From assembly GCA_016207445.1 (NCBI GenBank), contig JACQPS010000179.1, positions 1 through 7,602 on the forward strand: 7,602 nucleotides of DNA. The letters run 5' to 3'. The translations under genes were made by a program, and so were the position numbers. The stretch comes from Gemmatimonadota bacterium (GTDB taxonomy: Bacteria > Gemmatimonadota > Gemmatimonadetes > Longimicrobiales > RSA9). Shown piece after piece: positions 1 to 7,450 of this stretch (its first letter is position 1; every line of letters begins with the position of its first letter). The notes below the pieces were generated by a model that was not told the DNA's origin, did no database searches, and saw nothing but the letters and a program-made list of their open reading frames with translations.

Positions 1-102
1 AAGAACCGCCGCCACCGCCACGCGCGCCATCTCGCGCGACAGGTTGAACTGGCGCACACCTTCATCGCGGACGAGCAGGACCGTCCAGTGTCGTCGAGCC
101 AT
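1..102 (-). CDS. 5' end of a membrane-anchored protein, possibly an M23-family peptidase (partial)
   Basis: Only the first 34 codons are present; the gene leaves the window at position 1. The peptide starts MARRHWTVLLVRDEG and continues with a short basic/polar stretch (RQFNLSRE), then turns hydrophobic (MARVAVAAVL) at the edge, as expected for an N-terminal cytoplasmic tail leading into a signal anchor or single membrane helix. From memory, M23 (LytM-type) envelope metallopeptidases of some high-GC environmental bacteria start in a similar way, but no catalytic motif lies in the window, so that identity is a guess. I chose the ATG at 102. An in-frame ATG at 144 would add 14 residues (MGPSGPTSLRALYA). 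Neither start has a clear Shine-Dalgarno, and the shorter start is preferred because the charged start followed by a hydrophobic run is complete from there. A sigma70-type promoter lies about 100 bp upstream, so the gene is probably transcribed separately from the metG operon. Confidence 0.55.
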   Translation of the reverse strand, partial: MARRHWTVLLVRDEGVRQFNLSREMARVAVAAVL

Positions 103-127
103 GGCGTACAGAGCGCGTAGGGAGGTA

Positions 128-141
128 GGCCCCGAAGGTCC
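128..141 (-). other. Possible UUCG-tetraloop hairpin in the leader of the leftmost gene
   Basis: Read on the minus strand, GGACC-TTCG-GGGCC can fold into a five-position stem with one A-G mismatch, closed by a C-G pair over a TTCG loop, which is a stable tetraloop class in RNA. It would lie in the transcript from the 206-235 promoter, about 25 nt before the ATG at 102. If translation starts at the in-frame ATG at 144, the hairpin is instead inside the coding region. There is no run of T after it, so it is not a terminator. The stem is short and could be chance in GC-rich DNA. Confidence 0.2.
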
Positions 142-205
142 CATCCCGGGAGCGGGTTAAGAGCCGGTGCTGCGGCGGGCTTCTTTTTCCCGAATTTGGC
201 GGTCC

Positions 206-235
206 AGGATAGACCCGGCCGTCAGCGGCTGTCAA
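206..235 (-). promoter_or_regulatory. Sigma70-type promoter for the leftmost gene
   Basis: On the minus strand there is a perfect -35 hexamer TTGACA (235-230), an 18-bp spacer, and a -10 hexamer TATCCT (211-206) matching TATAAT at four of six positions, including the key T1, A2 and T6. It sits in the non-coding gap between the metG stop and the leftmost gene and points toward that gene. The start site is predicted near 199, giving a leader of about 97 nt to the ATG at 102, or about 55 nt to the alternative ATG at 144. This is the best promoter-like match I found outside coding sequence in the window. It was recognised by eye, not by scoring. Confidence 0.55.
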
Positions 236-320
236 GGTTACCAGCGGCACGGTGGGCGCAAGCCGCGTTCCCCTGCCGCGGGCTGACCGCACAACGGCTT
301 GCCGCGAAACGTGATGCGAA

Positions 321-354
321 CCGGCGCGGCGCGCCGGCCTCGGCCGCCAGGCCG
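321..354 (-). terminator. GC-rich inverted repeats after metG (weak terminator candidate, no T-tract)
   Basis: Downstream of the metG stop (minus strand) two inverted repeats overlap by three bases. CGGCCT (354-349) pairs with AGGCCG (340-335) across an 8-nt loop. CCGGCG (337-332) pairs with CGCCGG (326-321) across a 5-nt loop. They cannot both form fully at once. No T-rich run follows either, so they do not make a classical intrinsic terminator. Their position, 18-55 bp past the metG stop and before an independent promoter, fits the end of an operon, but GC-rich DNA makes such pairings often by chance. Confidence 0.25.
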
Positions 355-372
355 CGCACTCGCGAGAAGTTT

Positions 373-1917
373 CTAACCGGCAGGAGAAAAGGATTCGCGC
401 TCTTTCGGGAAGAGAATTTCCCCTTTTCGGATGTGGCGCCCGGCCAGCTCCAGCGTGGGAACGTCATCGAGCCGCGGCAACTCGTCCAGACCGACGCGCT
501 GCGCCAGCGCCGCCATCTTGAGCGGCATGAACGGCTCGAGCAGCGTAGCCAGCGCCGCGATGGCGCGGGCGAGAGAGGCGAGCGTCGCGTCCAGGTCCGC
601 GGCTCGCGCGGGATCCCTGGCCTGCTTCCAGGGCGCGCGCTCCTCCACGAAGCGGTTGCCGCCATCGGCGAGCTGCATGGCGGCAGCCAGGCCCTGGTGC
701 AGCAGATGCGCGTCCATGGCCTCGCCGTAGGCGACGCTGGCGCCGGCGATCTCCCGGTCCAGCACCGTCGGGGCGCCGGCGGGCACCACGCCTCCACGGT
801 ACCGGTCGATCATGCTCAGGGCGCGGTTGGCCAGGTTGCCGAGGTCGTCGGCGAGGTCGGCGTTGTAGCGCTCGTCGAAGCGGGTCCAGGAAAAATCGCC
901 GTCCCCGTTCCACGGCATCTCGCGCAGCAGGTAGTAGCGGAGCGCGTCCGCTCCGTGCCGGCCGATCGCGTCGTCCAGCTCGACCCACGCTCCCGCGGAC
1001 TTCGAGAAACGCCGGCCCTCGTACGTCAGGAATCCGTGCGCCCAGACCGTGCGAGGCAGCGCGACGCCGGCGCTCAGCAGCATCGCGGGCCAGTAGACGC
1101 AGTGGAAGCGCGTGATATCCTTGCCGATCACGTGCACGTCCGCCGGCCAGTAGCGGGCGTAGCCCGCCTCCGGAAACCCGACGGCGGACAGGTAGTTGGT
1201 CAGCGCATCGATCCAGACGTAGACGGTGTGCCGCGGATCATCCGGCCACGGCACTCCCCACGGCAGGCGCGCACGCGAGACGGAGATATCCTCCAGGCCG
1301 CCCTCGAGCACGCGGCGGATCTCGTTCCGGCGGATCTCGGGTTGCACGAATTCCGGCCGCTCGTCGAGCAGGCGCAGCAGGGGCTCCTGGTAGCGGGACA
1401 GCCGGAAGAACCAGTTCTCCTCCTGCATCCACACGATCTCGCGCGTCGGGTGGATGGGGCAGCGCCAACCCAGCTCGCTCTCCGGCGCGGGCTCGAGCTC
1501 GTCCTTCGTCTTGTACGCCTCGCAGCGGATGCAGTAGTAACCGGCGTACGTCCCCGGATAGAGGTCGCCCGACCCGTGCATGCGTCGGATCATCTCGTGC
1601 ACGGCCCGATGGTGGCGCGGCTCGGTCGTCCGGATGAAGTCGTCGTAGCTGATGCCGAGGGTGGTCCAGGCGGAGCGGAACTGCGAGGCGATGCGGTCGA
1701 CCCAGTCGCCGGGCGAGAGGCCCGCCGCCTGCGCGCTCTGGAGCACGTTCAGCCCGTGCTCGTCGGTGCCGATCACGAAGTGGACCGTGTCGCCCCGGCG
1801 GCGACGGTAGCGGGCGACGACGTCGGTGCCGATCTTCTCGAGGGCATGACCGAGGTGGGGAGGGCCGTTGGCGTAGTCGATGGCAGTGGTGAGGTAGTAG
1901 ACCGCTTTCTCGCTCAC
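373..1917 (-). CDS. metG: Methionine--tRNA ligase (MetRS), single-knuckle, 514 aa
   Basis: Cytoplasmic class I aminoacyl-tRNA synthetase that charges tRNA-Met, including the initiator, with methionine at the cost of ATP. The Rossmann domain carries the HIGH-box HLGH at residues 21-24. The inserted connective domain has one zinc knuckle, C129-x2-C132 with C153-x2-H156. The WIDALTNY segment (235-242) and the IGKDITRFH segment (264-272) belong to the methionine/adenylate pocket. The KMSKS loop reads RFSKS (303-307). The anticodon-binding helical domain has NLANR (361-365) and APWK (428-431), whose Trp matches the anticodon-contacting Trp of the E. coli enzyme. The protein ends soon after this domain, so the C-terminal tRNA-binding/dimerisation domain of some MetRS is absent; total length resembles the short Thermus/Aquifex type. 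The start is GTG at 1917, whose GTGA overlaps the ricT stop by 4 bp. A purine-rich GGAAGGG in the ricT tail ends about 9 nt upstream as ribosome-binding site. This implies translational coupling with ricT. Confidence 0.96.
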   Translation of the reverse strand: MSEKAVYYLTTAIDYANGPPHLGHALEKIGTDVVARYRRRRGDTVHFVIGTDEHGLNVLQSAQAAGLSPGDWVDRIASQFRSAWTTLGISYDDFIRTTEPRHHRAVHEMIRRMHGSGDLYPGTYAGYYCIRCEAYKTKDELEPAPESELGWRCPIHPTREIVWMQEENWFFRLSRYQEPLLRLLDERPEFVQPEIRRNEIRRVLEGGLEDISVSRARLPWGVPWPDDPRHTVYVWIDALTNYLSAVGFPEAGYARYWPADVHVIGKDITRFHCVYWPAMLLSAGVALPRTVWAHGFLTYEGRRFSKSAGAWVELDDAIGRHGADALRYYLLREMPWNGDGDFSWTRFDERYNADLADDLGNLANRALSMIDRYRGGVVPAGAPTVLDREIAGASVAYGEAMDAHLLHQGLAAAMQLADGGNRFVEERAPWKQARDPARAADLDATLASLARAIAALATLLEPFMPLKMAALAQRVGLDELPRLDDVPTLELAGRHIRKGEILFPKERESFSPAG

Positions 1918-2819
1918 CGGGTGCCGCCCTTCCCGTCTCCCGCGCGCGAGCCGTCCGACGCCGGCGGCGGGCGCCACGCCTCGCTGCCGCCGTGCTGCGC
2001 GACCTCCTGCTTCAAGTCGGCCAGCGTGACCGTGCGGCGCACGCCCTCCTCGTCCTTGAGCACGACCAGCTCGCGGAAGATGTCCACGCTGACGACCCGC
2101 TCCTTCCCGCGCGCCGTGGCGAGCGTCTTGCCCTCGCGCGGGAATTTCTTGCGCGCCTCCACGTACAGCTCGTGCTCGAACACCAGGCAGGACATGAGCC
2201 GGCCGCACACGCCGGAGATCTGCGCGGGGTTCAGCGAGAGGCGCTGGTCCTTGGCGAGCTGCAGGCTGACCGGTTGCAGCTCGCGCAGCCAGGTGGAACA
2301 GCACAGCTCCCGGCCGCACCGGCCCACGCCGCCCAGCAACGCCGCCTCGTCGCGCACGCCGATCTGCTTCAGCTCGATGCGCGTGCGGAAGGTGCGGGCC
2401 AGGTCGCGCACCAGCTCCCGGAAGTCGACGCGCCGTTCGGCCGTGAAGTAAATGGTGAGCTTGTTGCGGTCGAACTGCCACTCCGCCTCGCTCACCTTCA
2501 TCTTCAGCCCGTGGCGGAGCACCTTCTCGCGCGTCAGGCGACGCACCCGCGGCTCGTCGGACCGGAGCTGCTGCGCGCGCTCGAGATCCTCGCGGCGGGC
2601 CGGGCGCAGCACCCGCCTCTCGGGCGGCGCCGGCGCGCAGCTCGTGACGCATCCCGCACACTTGCGCGCGGCGATCGCGCCCGTCGCGGTCACCCGCCCG
2701 AGATCCTCCCCCCGCTCCGCCTCCACCACGACCGCCTGGTTTGCCCGGATATCCTGACCGTCGGCCAGGTAGTAGCCGCGGCGGTTGCCCTTGAAGCTGA
2801 CCTCGATGATCTGCGGCAT
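1914..2819 (-). CDS. ricT: PSP1-domain protein, RicT/YaaT family, 301 aa
   Basis: The C-terminal half has the PSP1 signature: KMKVSEAEWQFDRNKLTIYF (106-125), then GGVGRCGRELCCS (163-175), SLNPAQISGVCGRL (195-208) and a conserved FEHELY (214-219). In Bacillus subtilis the homologue (YaaT/RicT) works with RicA and RicF as an Fe-S complex that assists RNase Y mRNA processing and competence, sporulation and biofilm development. In other phyla its role is little known. Two oddities: the usual GRLMCCL motif reads GRLMSCL (Ser210), and there is an extra N-terminal cluster C54-x2-C57-x3-C61. The tail from about residue 272 is Gly/Pro/Ser-rich and probably disordered. I chose ATG 2819 because GAGG lies 5 nt upstream and MPQIIEV is the family-like start; ATG 2834 would add MIEAR with no ribosome-binding site. 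Spacing is 54 bp from accA, with a 4-bp overlap with metG. No RicA or RicF gene is visible here. Confidence 0.9.
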   Translation of the reverse strand: MPQIIEVSFKGNRRGYYLADGQDIRANQAVVVEAERGEDLGRVTATGAIAARKCAGCVTSCAPAPPERRVLRPARREDLERAQQLRSDEPRVRRLTREKVLRHGLKMKVSEAEWQFDRNKLTIYFTAERRVDFRELVRDLARTFRTRIELKQIGVRDEAALLGGVGRCGRELCCSTWLRELQPVSLQLAKDQRLSLNPAQISGVCGRLMSCLVFEHELYVEARKKFPREGKTLATARGKERVVSVDIFRELVVLKDEEGVRRTVTLADLKQEVAQHGGSEAWRPPPASDGSRAGDGKGGTR

Positions 2820-2873
2820 CCTCGCCTCTATCATAAGCCGAACCCGATCGGACGCCGAAACAGAAAACTGATC
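2820..2873 (-). other. accA-ricT spacer with a lone -10-like TATGAT
   Basis: This 54-bp gap is the longest spacer inside the operon and is more AT-rich than its surroundings (a GATCAGTTTTCTGTTTCGG stretch on the minus strand). TATGAT at 2835-2830 resembles a -10 box, but the sequences 16-18 bp upstream match TTGACA at no more than three of six positions. A start site about 7 nt on would leave a leader of only some 4 nt before the chosen ATG at 2819. I see no terminator hairpin with a T-tract. It is most likely a read-through spacer carrying the ricT ribosome-binding site (GAGG, 2828-2825). Confidence 0.3.
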
Positions 2874-3848
2874 CTACCTACTTCCGCGCCCCGCCACCCG
2901 GTACGCGCCCATCCCCTCGTACTTCGCCCACCGTCGCTGCCGGAGCTCGGCGGGGTCGAGCGTGCTCAGCTCGTCCAGGTGCCGCAGCAGCGCTTCGCGC
3001 AGGCGGCGCGCGGCGTCCTCCGGCTCGGCGTGCGCGCCGCCGGTCGGCTCCGCGATGACTTCGTCGACGATGCCGAGTCCGGCCAGGTCGGTGGCGGTCA
3101 GCTTGAGCGCCTCGGCGGCCTGATCGCGTGCCGCGGGCGTCTTCCACAGAATGGCCGCGCACCCCTCGGGCGAGATCACGCTGTAGATCGCGTTCTCGAG
3201 CATCAGGATCCGGTCGGCCACGCCCAACGCGAGCGCGCCGCCGCTGCCACCCTCGCCGATGACGGCAGCCACGATCGGGGTCCTCAGCCTGGCCATCTCG
3301 CGCAGGTTGCGCGCGATCGCTTCGGCCTGGCCGCGCTCCTCCGCGCCGATGCCCGGGTAAGCGCCGGGCGTGTCGATGAGCGTGACGATCGGGTGGCGGA
3401 ACTTCTCCGCGAGCTGCATGAGCCGCAGCGCCTTGCGGTATCCCTCCGGGTGCGGCATGCCGAAATTGCGCCGGAGGTTCTCCTTCATGTCCCGGCCCTT
3501 CTGGTGGCCGATCACCATGAGGGTCCGGCCGTCCAGCCGCGCCCAACCGCCGACAATGGCTTCATCGTCGCGGTACGCGCGGTCGCCGTGCAGCTCCACG
3601 AAATCGCTGAACGCGAGCGCGATGTAGTCCAGCGTGTAGGGGCGCTTCGGGTGGCGCGCCAGCGCGACGCGCTCGACCGCGCTCAGGCGCCGGTACGTCT
3701 CGCGCTTGAGGTCGTCGAGCTTGCGCTCGAGCACGGAGAGCTCGGCGGCCACGTCCAGCCCCTGCTGCTGCGCCAGCACCTGCAGCCGCTCGATCTGCCG
3801 CTCCAGCTCGGCGATGTCCTGCTCGAATCGCAACGGCGTCGCGCTCAT
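2874..3848 (-). CDS. accA: Acetyl-CoA carboxylase carboxyltransferase subunit alpha, 324 aa
   Basis: With AccD it forms the carboxyltransferase that moves the carboxyl group from biotin on AccB to acetyl-CoA, giving malonyl-CoA, the first committed step of fatty acid synthesis in the cytoplasm. Length matches the family (E. coli 319). The N-terminus (about 5-60) is a charged helical segment rich in Leu/Glu/Arg, as usual for AccA. The crotonase-like core has GHQKGRDMKENLRRNFGMPH (114-133), LIDTPGAYPGIGAEERGQ (157-174) and the oxyanion/CoA-pocket glycine run GEGGSGGALALG (198-209), then SPEGCAAILWK (226-236). All look intact. The start ATG lies 4 bp after the dnaE stop, with only a weak AGG 8 nt upstream, so ribosomes probably arrive from dnaE. 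The dnaE-accA pairing is also known from E. coli. No accD, accB or accC is in the window, so the partner subunits are encoded elsewhere. Confidence 0.97.
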   Translation of the reverse strand: MSATPLRFEQDIAELERQIERLQVLAQQQGLDVAAELSVLERKLDDLKRETYRRLSAVERVALARHPKRPYTLDYIALAFSDFVELHGDRAYRDDEAIVGGWARLDGRTLMVIGHQKGRDMKENLRRNFGMPHPEGYRKALRLMQLAEKFRHPIVTLIDTPGAYPGIGAEERGQAEAIARNLREMARLRTPIVAAVIGEGGSGGALALGVADRILMLENAIYSVISPEGCAAILWKTPAARDQAAEALKLTATDLAGLGIVDEVIAEPTGGAHAEPEDAARRLREALLRHLDELSTLDPAELRQRRWAKYEGMGAYRVAGRGSR

Positions 3849-3852
3849 CGGC

Positions 3853-6800
3853 TCAGCCTGCCTTCACGAGCCGGACCTGTTCGGGGCCGAACAGCGCGCG
3901 CAACTCGGCGAGCAGCGCTTCGCTCGGATCCACGCCCAGCGAGCGGGACCGGAGCCGCAGCGCCACGGCCGGGCGCCCCGGCTCCGCCTCCCCGGCGGGC
4001 GCAGCGCGCCAGCTCACGAAGAGCGGCGCGCCGCCGGGGTGCGCGCGGAACAGCCGGGCGGCGGCGGTAACGGCGTCGTCCTCCGCAGCGGAACCGTTCG
4101 ACGCCGCCGTGCGCCCGAGCAGCACCTCGAGGCCGAGTGCGCCGGTCGCGCACAAGGTGCCCAGCCGGACCGCGCTCTCGAGGAAGAGGGGGGGCGCATC
4201 CTCGTCGCGGCCCGACACGGTGCCGCGGATCAGGACCGCGGCATCCTGCTCCAGCACGTCCCGGTACTGCTCCCAGGCCTCGCCAAAGGCGAGCACGGCG
4301 GCGCTGCCGTAGAAGTCCTCCACGGTGATCCGGCCCCACTCCGCGCCGTTGCGCTTGCTCAGCTGCCGGCTCACTCCCGTGACCACGCAGGCCAGCTCGA
4401 CGCGCTGATCGCGGCAGGCCTTCAGGTTCGAAGTGTTCACCGCGTCGAAGACGCGCAGCTCTTCCCGGTACTTCTCCAGCGGATGCCCGCTGATGAAGAA
4501 GCCGAGGATCTCTTTCTCCCGAGCCAGCCGCTCCGACTCGGACCAGCGCGGCACAGCGGGCAGTTGCGGCGCGGCGCGCGCCGCGGCGCCGCCCGGCGCG
4601 GCCGTGAGCGCATCGAAGAGCGAGGACTGCCCCGAAGCCGCCTCGGCCTGCCGCAGCTGCGCCTCGCGCACCGCCAGCTCCAGGCCGGCCAGGAGCTGCG
4701 CGCGGTGGCCGAACACGTCGCACGCGCCCGCCTGGATCAGCGACTCCAGGGCGCGCTTGCCCACCACGCGCGCGTCCACCCGGTCCACCAGGTCGAACAG
4801 CGAGCCGAACCGGCCGGCCGCCCTGCGCGCCTCCAGGATCGCCTGCACCGCCGCCTCCCCCAGTCCCCGGATGGCACCCAGGCCGAAGCGGATCTGACGG
4901 TCCGAGACCGGCGTGAACTTCCACTCCGACTCGTTCAGGTCCGGCGCCAGCACTTGCAGGCCCGTCGGCAAGCTCGGCAGGTAACGCCCGAGCTCGCGGC
5001 ACTCCCCGATATACTTCACCACGTCGTCGGTTTTGTCCACCACCGAGGACAGGAGCGCGGCCATGAACTCCGCCGGGTAGTGCCGCTTCAGCCACGCCGT
5101 CTGATAGCTGAGCAGCGCGTAGGCCACGCTGTGCGAGCGGTTGAAGCCGTAGCGGCCGAAGGTCACGATCTGGTCGGCGATGTCGGCGGCCGCCCGGTGG
5201 TCGACGCCCTGCGCCACCGCGCGCTCGACGAAATGCTCGAGCTCCTGCTGGATGAGTTCCGCATCCTTCTTTCCCACCGCCTTCCGCAGCACGTCCGCCT
5301 CGGCGAGCGTGTAGCCGGCCAGCACCTGCGCGATGCGCATCACCTGCTCCTGGTAGGTGATGACGCCGTAGGTGGGCTCCAGCACCTCCTGCAGAGCCCG
5401 GTGCGGATAGCGGACGGATTCGCGGCCGAGCTTGCGGCGGATGTAGACCTCGCTCATGCCGCTGTCGAGCGGGCCGGGCCGGATCAGTGCGTTGGTCGCG
5501 ATCAGGTCCTCGAAACGGTCGCAGCGCATGGCGCGCAGCTTGTCCGTGGCCAGCGACGACTCGAACTGGAACACGCCGGTCGTGCCGCCGCGGGCCAGCA
5601 TCTCGTAGACGTCCGGGTCATCCAGCGGCAGCTCCTCGATGCGCGCGTAGACGACGCCCGTGCGCGGATGCGGCAGGGCGCCGTGCCGCGTGCGGATCCA
5701 CTCGACCGCGTCGGCGATGACGGTCAGCGTCTTCAGGCCCAGGAAGTCCATCTTGAGCATCCCGGCCTGCTCGAGGGCGATCATGTCCCACTGCGTGACC
5801 AGGACGCCGTCCTCCCCGCCGTCGGCGCCCGCGCCCTTCGTCGGCTGTGTGCACACGGGCACGTAGTCGTGCAGCGGCCCGGGTGCGATGACCACGCCCG
5901 CGGCGTGCACGCTGGCGTGCCGCGACAGGCCCTCCAGAATGCGGGCGTAATCGAGGAGCTGGCGCACGCGCACGTCGCTCGCGTACAGCTCCCGCAGCTC
6001 CGGCACCCGGTCCACGGCCTCGGCCACCGTGAGCGACAGGTTCGGCGCGTTCGGCACCAGCTTCGCGAGCCGGTCGGTCTCGGCGGGCTCGAAGCCGAGC
6101 ACGCGCCCGACGTCGCGGATCGCCGCGCGCGACTTCATCGTGCCGAAGGTGATGATCTGGCCGACCGACTCCTTGCCGTACTTCTGGCGCACGTACTCGA
6201 TGACCTCGCCGCGCCGCTCGTAGCAGAAGTCCACGTCGATGTCGGGGAGCGAGACGCGCTCCGGGTTCAGGAACCGCTCGAACAGCAGGTCGAAGCGCAA
6301 GGGGTCGATGTCGGTGATGCGCAGACAGTAGGCCACCAGCGATCCCGCCGCCGAGCCGCGCCCCGGCCCGACCGGGATCGCGCGCTCCTTCGCCCAATTG
6401 ATGAAGTCCTGCACGATGAGGAAGTAGCCCGCGTACCCCGTGCGTGTGATCACGTCCAGCTCGTAGTCGAGCCGCTGCTGCACGGGGGCGGGGAGCGGAT
6501 CGCCGAAGCGCTGGCCTGCGCCCGCGCGCGTGAGGTGCGCGAGCAGCGCCGCTTCGTCCGCGAACTCGGCCGGCAGTGGGAAGCCGGGCAGGTAGTATTG
6601 CCGTCGCAGCTGAACGTTCACGCTGTCCGCGATGGCCAGCGTGTTCCGCACGACGTCGGGCCGGTCCGGGAACCGGGCGGCGATCTCGGCCGCGCTCTTG
6701 AAGTAGAGCCCGCCGTCGTAGCGCAGCCGACCCGGGTCGGAGCGGTCCTTACCCAGCCCGATGCAGAGCAGCACGTCGTGCGCGTCGTGGTCCTCGGCCC

Positions 6801-7431
6801 GCAGGAAGTGCGCGTCGTTGGTGGCGACGACGGGCAGCCCCAGCTCCGCGGCGAGCCGGAACACCTTGCGGTTCAGCTCCGCCTGCCCGGGCGTGTCGTG
6901 TGCCTGCACCTCGAGATAGAAGCGGCCGTCGAAGACGTTCGCGTACCACGCCGCGGCCGCGCGCGCCTTCTCCCACCGCTCCGCCATCAGGTTGCGCGCG
7001 ATCTCGCCCGCCATGCAGGCGGACGTGACGATCAGCCCGCCCGAGTACTGCCCGAGCACCTCCCGGTCGATGCGCGGGCGATGGTAGAAGCCTTCCAGGT
7101 AGCCGATCGAGGTCAGCTTGATCAGGTTGCGGAAGCCCTCGGCATCGCGCGCCAGCACGAGCAGGTGGTAGTAGAGCGGCTCGCCGCGCGGCACGGGCGA
7201 GCGGTCGCGCCGGTCACCGGGCGCGACGTACGCCTCGAAGCCCACGATCGGCTTGAGCCCCTCCCGCTGCGCCTGCTGCACAAACGTCCAGGCGCCGTAC
7301 ATGCAGCCGTGATCCGTGAGCGCGAGCGCCGGCATCTCCAGCTCGCGCGCGCGGCGCACCAGGTCCCCGATACGATTCGCGCCGTCGAGAAGGGAGTACT
7401 CGCTATGCGTATGCAAATGGACGAAAGACAT
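3853..7431 (-). CDS. dnaE: DNA polymerase III subunit alpha, 1192 aa
   Basis: Replicative C-family polymerase that extends both strands at the fork. Order: PHP domain (about 1-280) with HLHTH (5-9), TDHG (39-42), E66, H89, SACMAGE (137-143), H178 and NDAH (205-208); polymerase core with GPGRGSAAGS (355-364), PDIDVDF (396-402, catalytic D399/D401) and the third Asp in KMDFLGL (D562); beta-binding and helix-hairpin-helix region; beta-clamp motif QSSLF (935-939) followed by an Ala/Gly/Pro-rich linker; OB fold near 1010-1080 and a C-terminal tail resembling the tau-binding region. All metal ligands of the PHP domain seem kept, as in Thermus, so it may proofread by itself. The ATG at 7431 is chosen because HLHTH follows at its normal distance. 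A TTG at 7461 in the same frame would add ten residues. No Shine-Dalgarno is seen before either. The stop lies 4 bp before accA, indicating an operon. Confidence 0.97.
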   Translation of the reverse strand: MSFVHLHTHSEYSLLDGANRIGDLVRRARELEMPALALTDHGCMYGAWTFVQQAQREGLKPIVGFEAYVAPGDRRDRSPVPRGEPLYYHLLVLARDAEGFRNLIKLTSIGYLEGFYHRPRIDREVLGQYSGGLIVTSACMAGEIARNLMAERWEKARAAAAWYANVFDGRFYLEVQAHDTPGQAELNRKVFRLAAELGLPVVATNDAHFLRAEDHDAHDVLLCIGLGKDRSDPGRLRYDGGLYFKSAAEIAARFPDRPDVVRNTLAIADSVNVQLRRQYYLPGFPLPAEFADEAALLAHLTRAGAGQRFGDPLPAPVQQRLDYELDVITRTGYAGYFLIVQDFINWAKERAIPVGPGRGSAAGSLVAYCLRITDIDPLRFDLLFERFLNPERVSLPDIDVDFCYERRGEVIEYVRQKYGKESVGQIITFGTMKSRAAIRDVGRVLGFEPAETDRLAKLVPNAPNLSLTVAEAVDRVPELRELYASDVRVRQLLDYARILEGLSRHASVHAAGVVIAPGPLHDYVPVCTQPTKGAGADGGEDGVLVTQWDMIALEQAGMLKMDFLGLKTLTVIADAVEWIRTRHGALPHPRTGVVYARIEELPLDDPDVYEMLARGGTTGVFQFESSLATDKLRAMRCDRFEDLIATNALIRPGPLDSGMSEVYIRRKLGRESVRYPHRALQEVLEPTYGVITYQEQVMRIAQVLAGYTLAEADVLRKAVGKKDAELIQQELEHFVERAVAQGVDHRAAADIADQIVTFGRYGFNRSHSVAYALLSYQTAWLKRHYPAEFMAALLSSVVDKTDDVVKYIGECRELGRYLPSLPTGLQVLAPDLNESEWKFTPVSDRQIRFGLGAIRGLGEAAVQAILEARRAAGRFGSLFDLVDRVDARVVGKRALESLIQAGACDVFGHRAQLLAGLELAVREAQLRQAEAASGQSSLFDALTAAPGGAAARAAPQLPAVPRWSESERLAREKEILGFFISGHPLEKYREELRVFDAVNTSNLKACRDQRVELACVVTGVSRQLSKRNGAEWGRITVEDFYGSAAVLAFGEAWEQYRDVLEQDAAVLIRGTVSGRDEDAPPLFLESAVRLGTLCATGALGLEVLLGRTAASNGSAAEDDAVTAAARLFRAHPGGAPLFVSWRAAPAGEAEPGRPAVALRLRSRSLGVDPSEALLAELRALFGPEQVRLVKAG

Positions 7432-7450
7432 TTCGTTCAGAGGCGAGGGG

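Noticed and set aside
62..292. 76-codon minus-strand frame in the gap after metG
   Set aside because: It overlaps the promoter and the start of the leftmost gene in a different frame, and its composition (Arg, Pro, Ser) matches no known protein.
196..2451. 751-codon open frame on the plus strand across metG and most of ricT
   Set aside because: It lies antisense to two well-recognised genes, its product is Arg/Ala/Val-rich without any family motif, and long antisense frames are expected in DNA of this G+C.
1918..2661. Open frame extending metG upstream by about 248 codons through ricT
   Set aside because: The upstream part is the shifted frame of ricT. MetRS similarity begins right after the GTG at 1917, which overlaps the ricT stop and has a ribosome-binding site.
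2830..2858. Internal promoter between accA and ricT
   Set aside because: TATGAT is a fair -10, but no -35 better than three of six is found at 16-18 bp spacing, and the implied leader of about 4 nt would exclude the ribosome-binding site that supports the start at 2819.
1992..4070. 692-codon open frame on the plus strand across ricT, accA and the end of dnaE
   Set aside because: It crosses the boundaries of three real minus-strand genes, has a low-complexity Arg/Ala/Leu composition and ends in an Arg/Ala-rich run. It is a codon-bias shadow.
3845..5095. 416-codon minus-strand frame overlapping the 3' third of dnaE
   Set aside because: It is in another frame inside a gene with clear DnaE motifs, and is Gly/Arg/Ala-rich with no recognisable domain.
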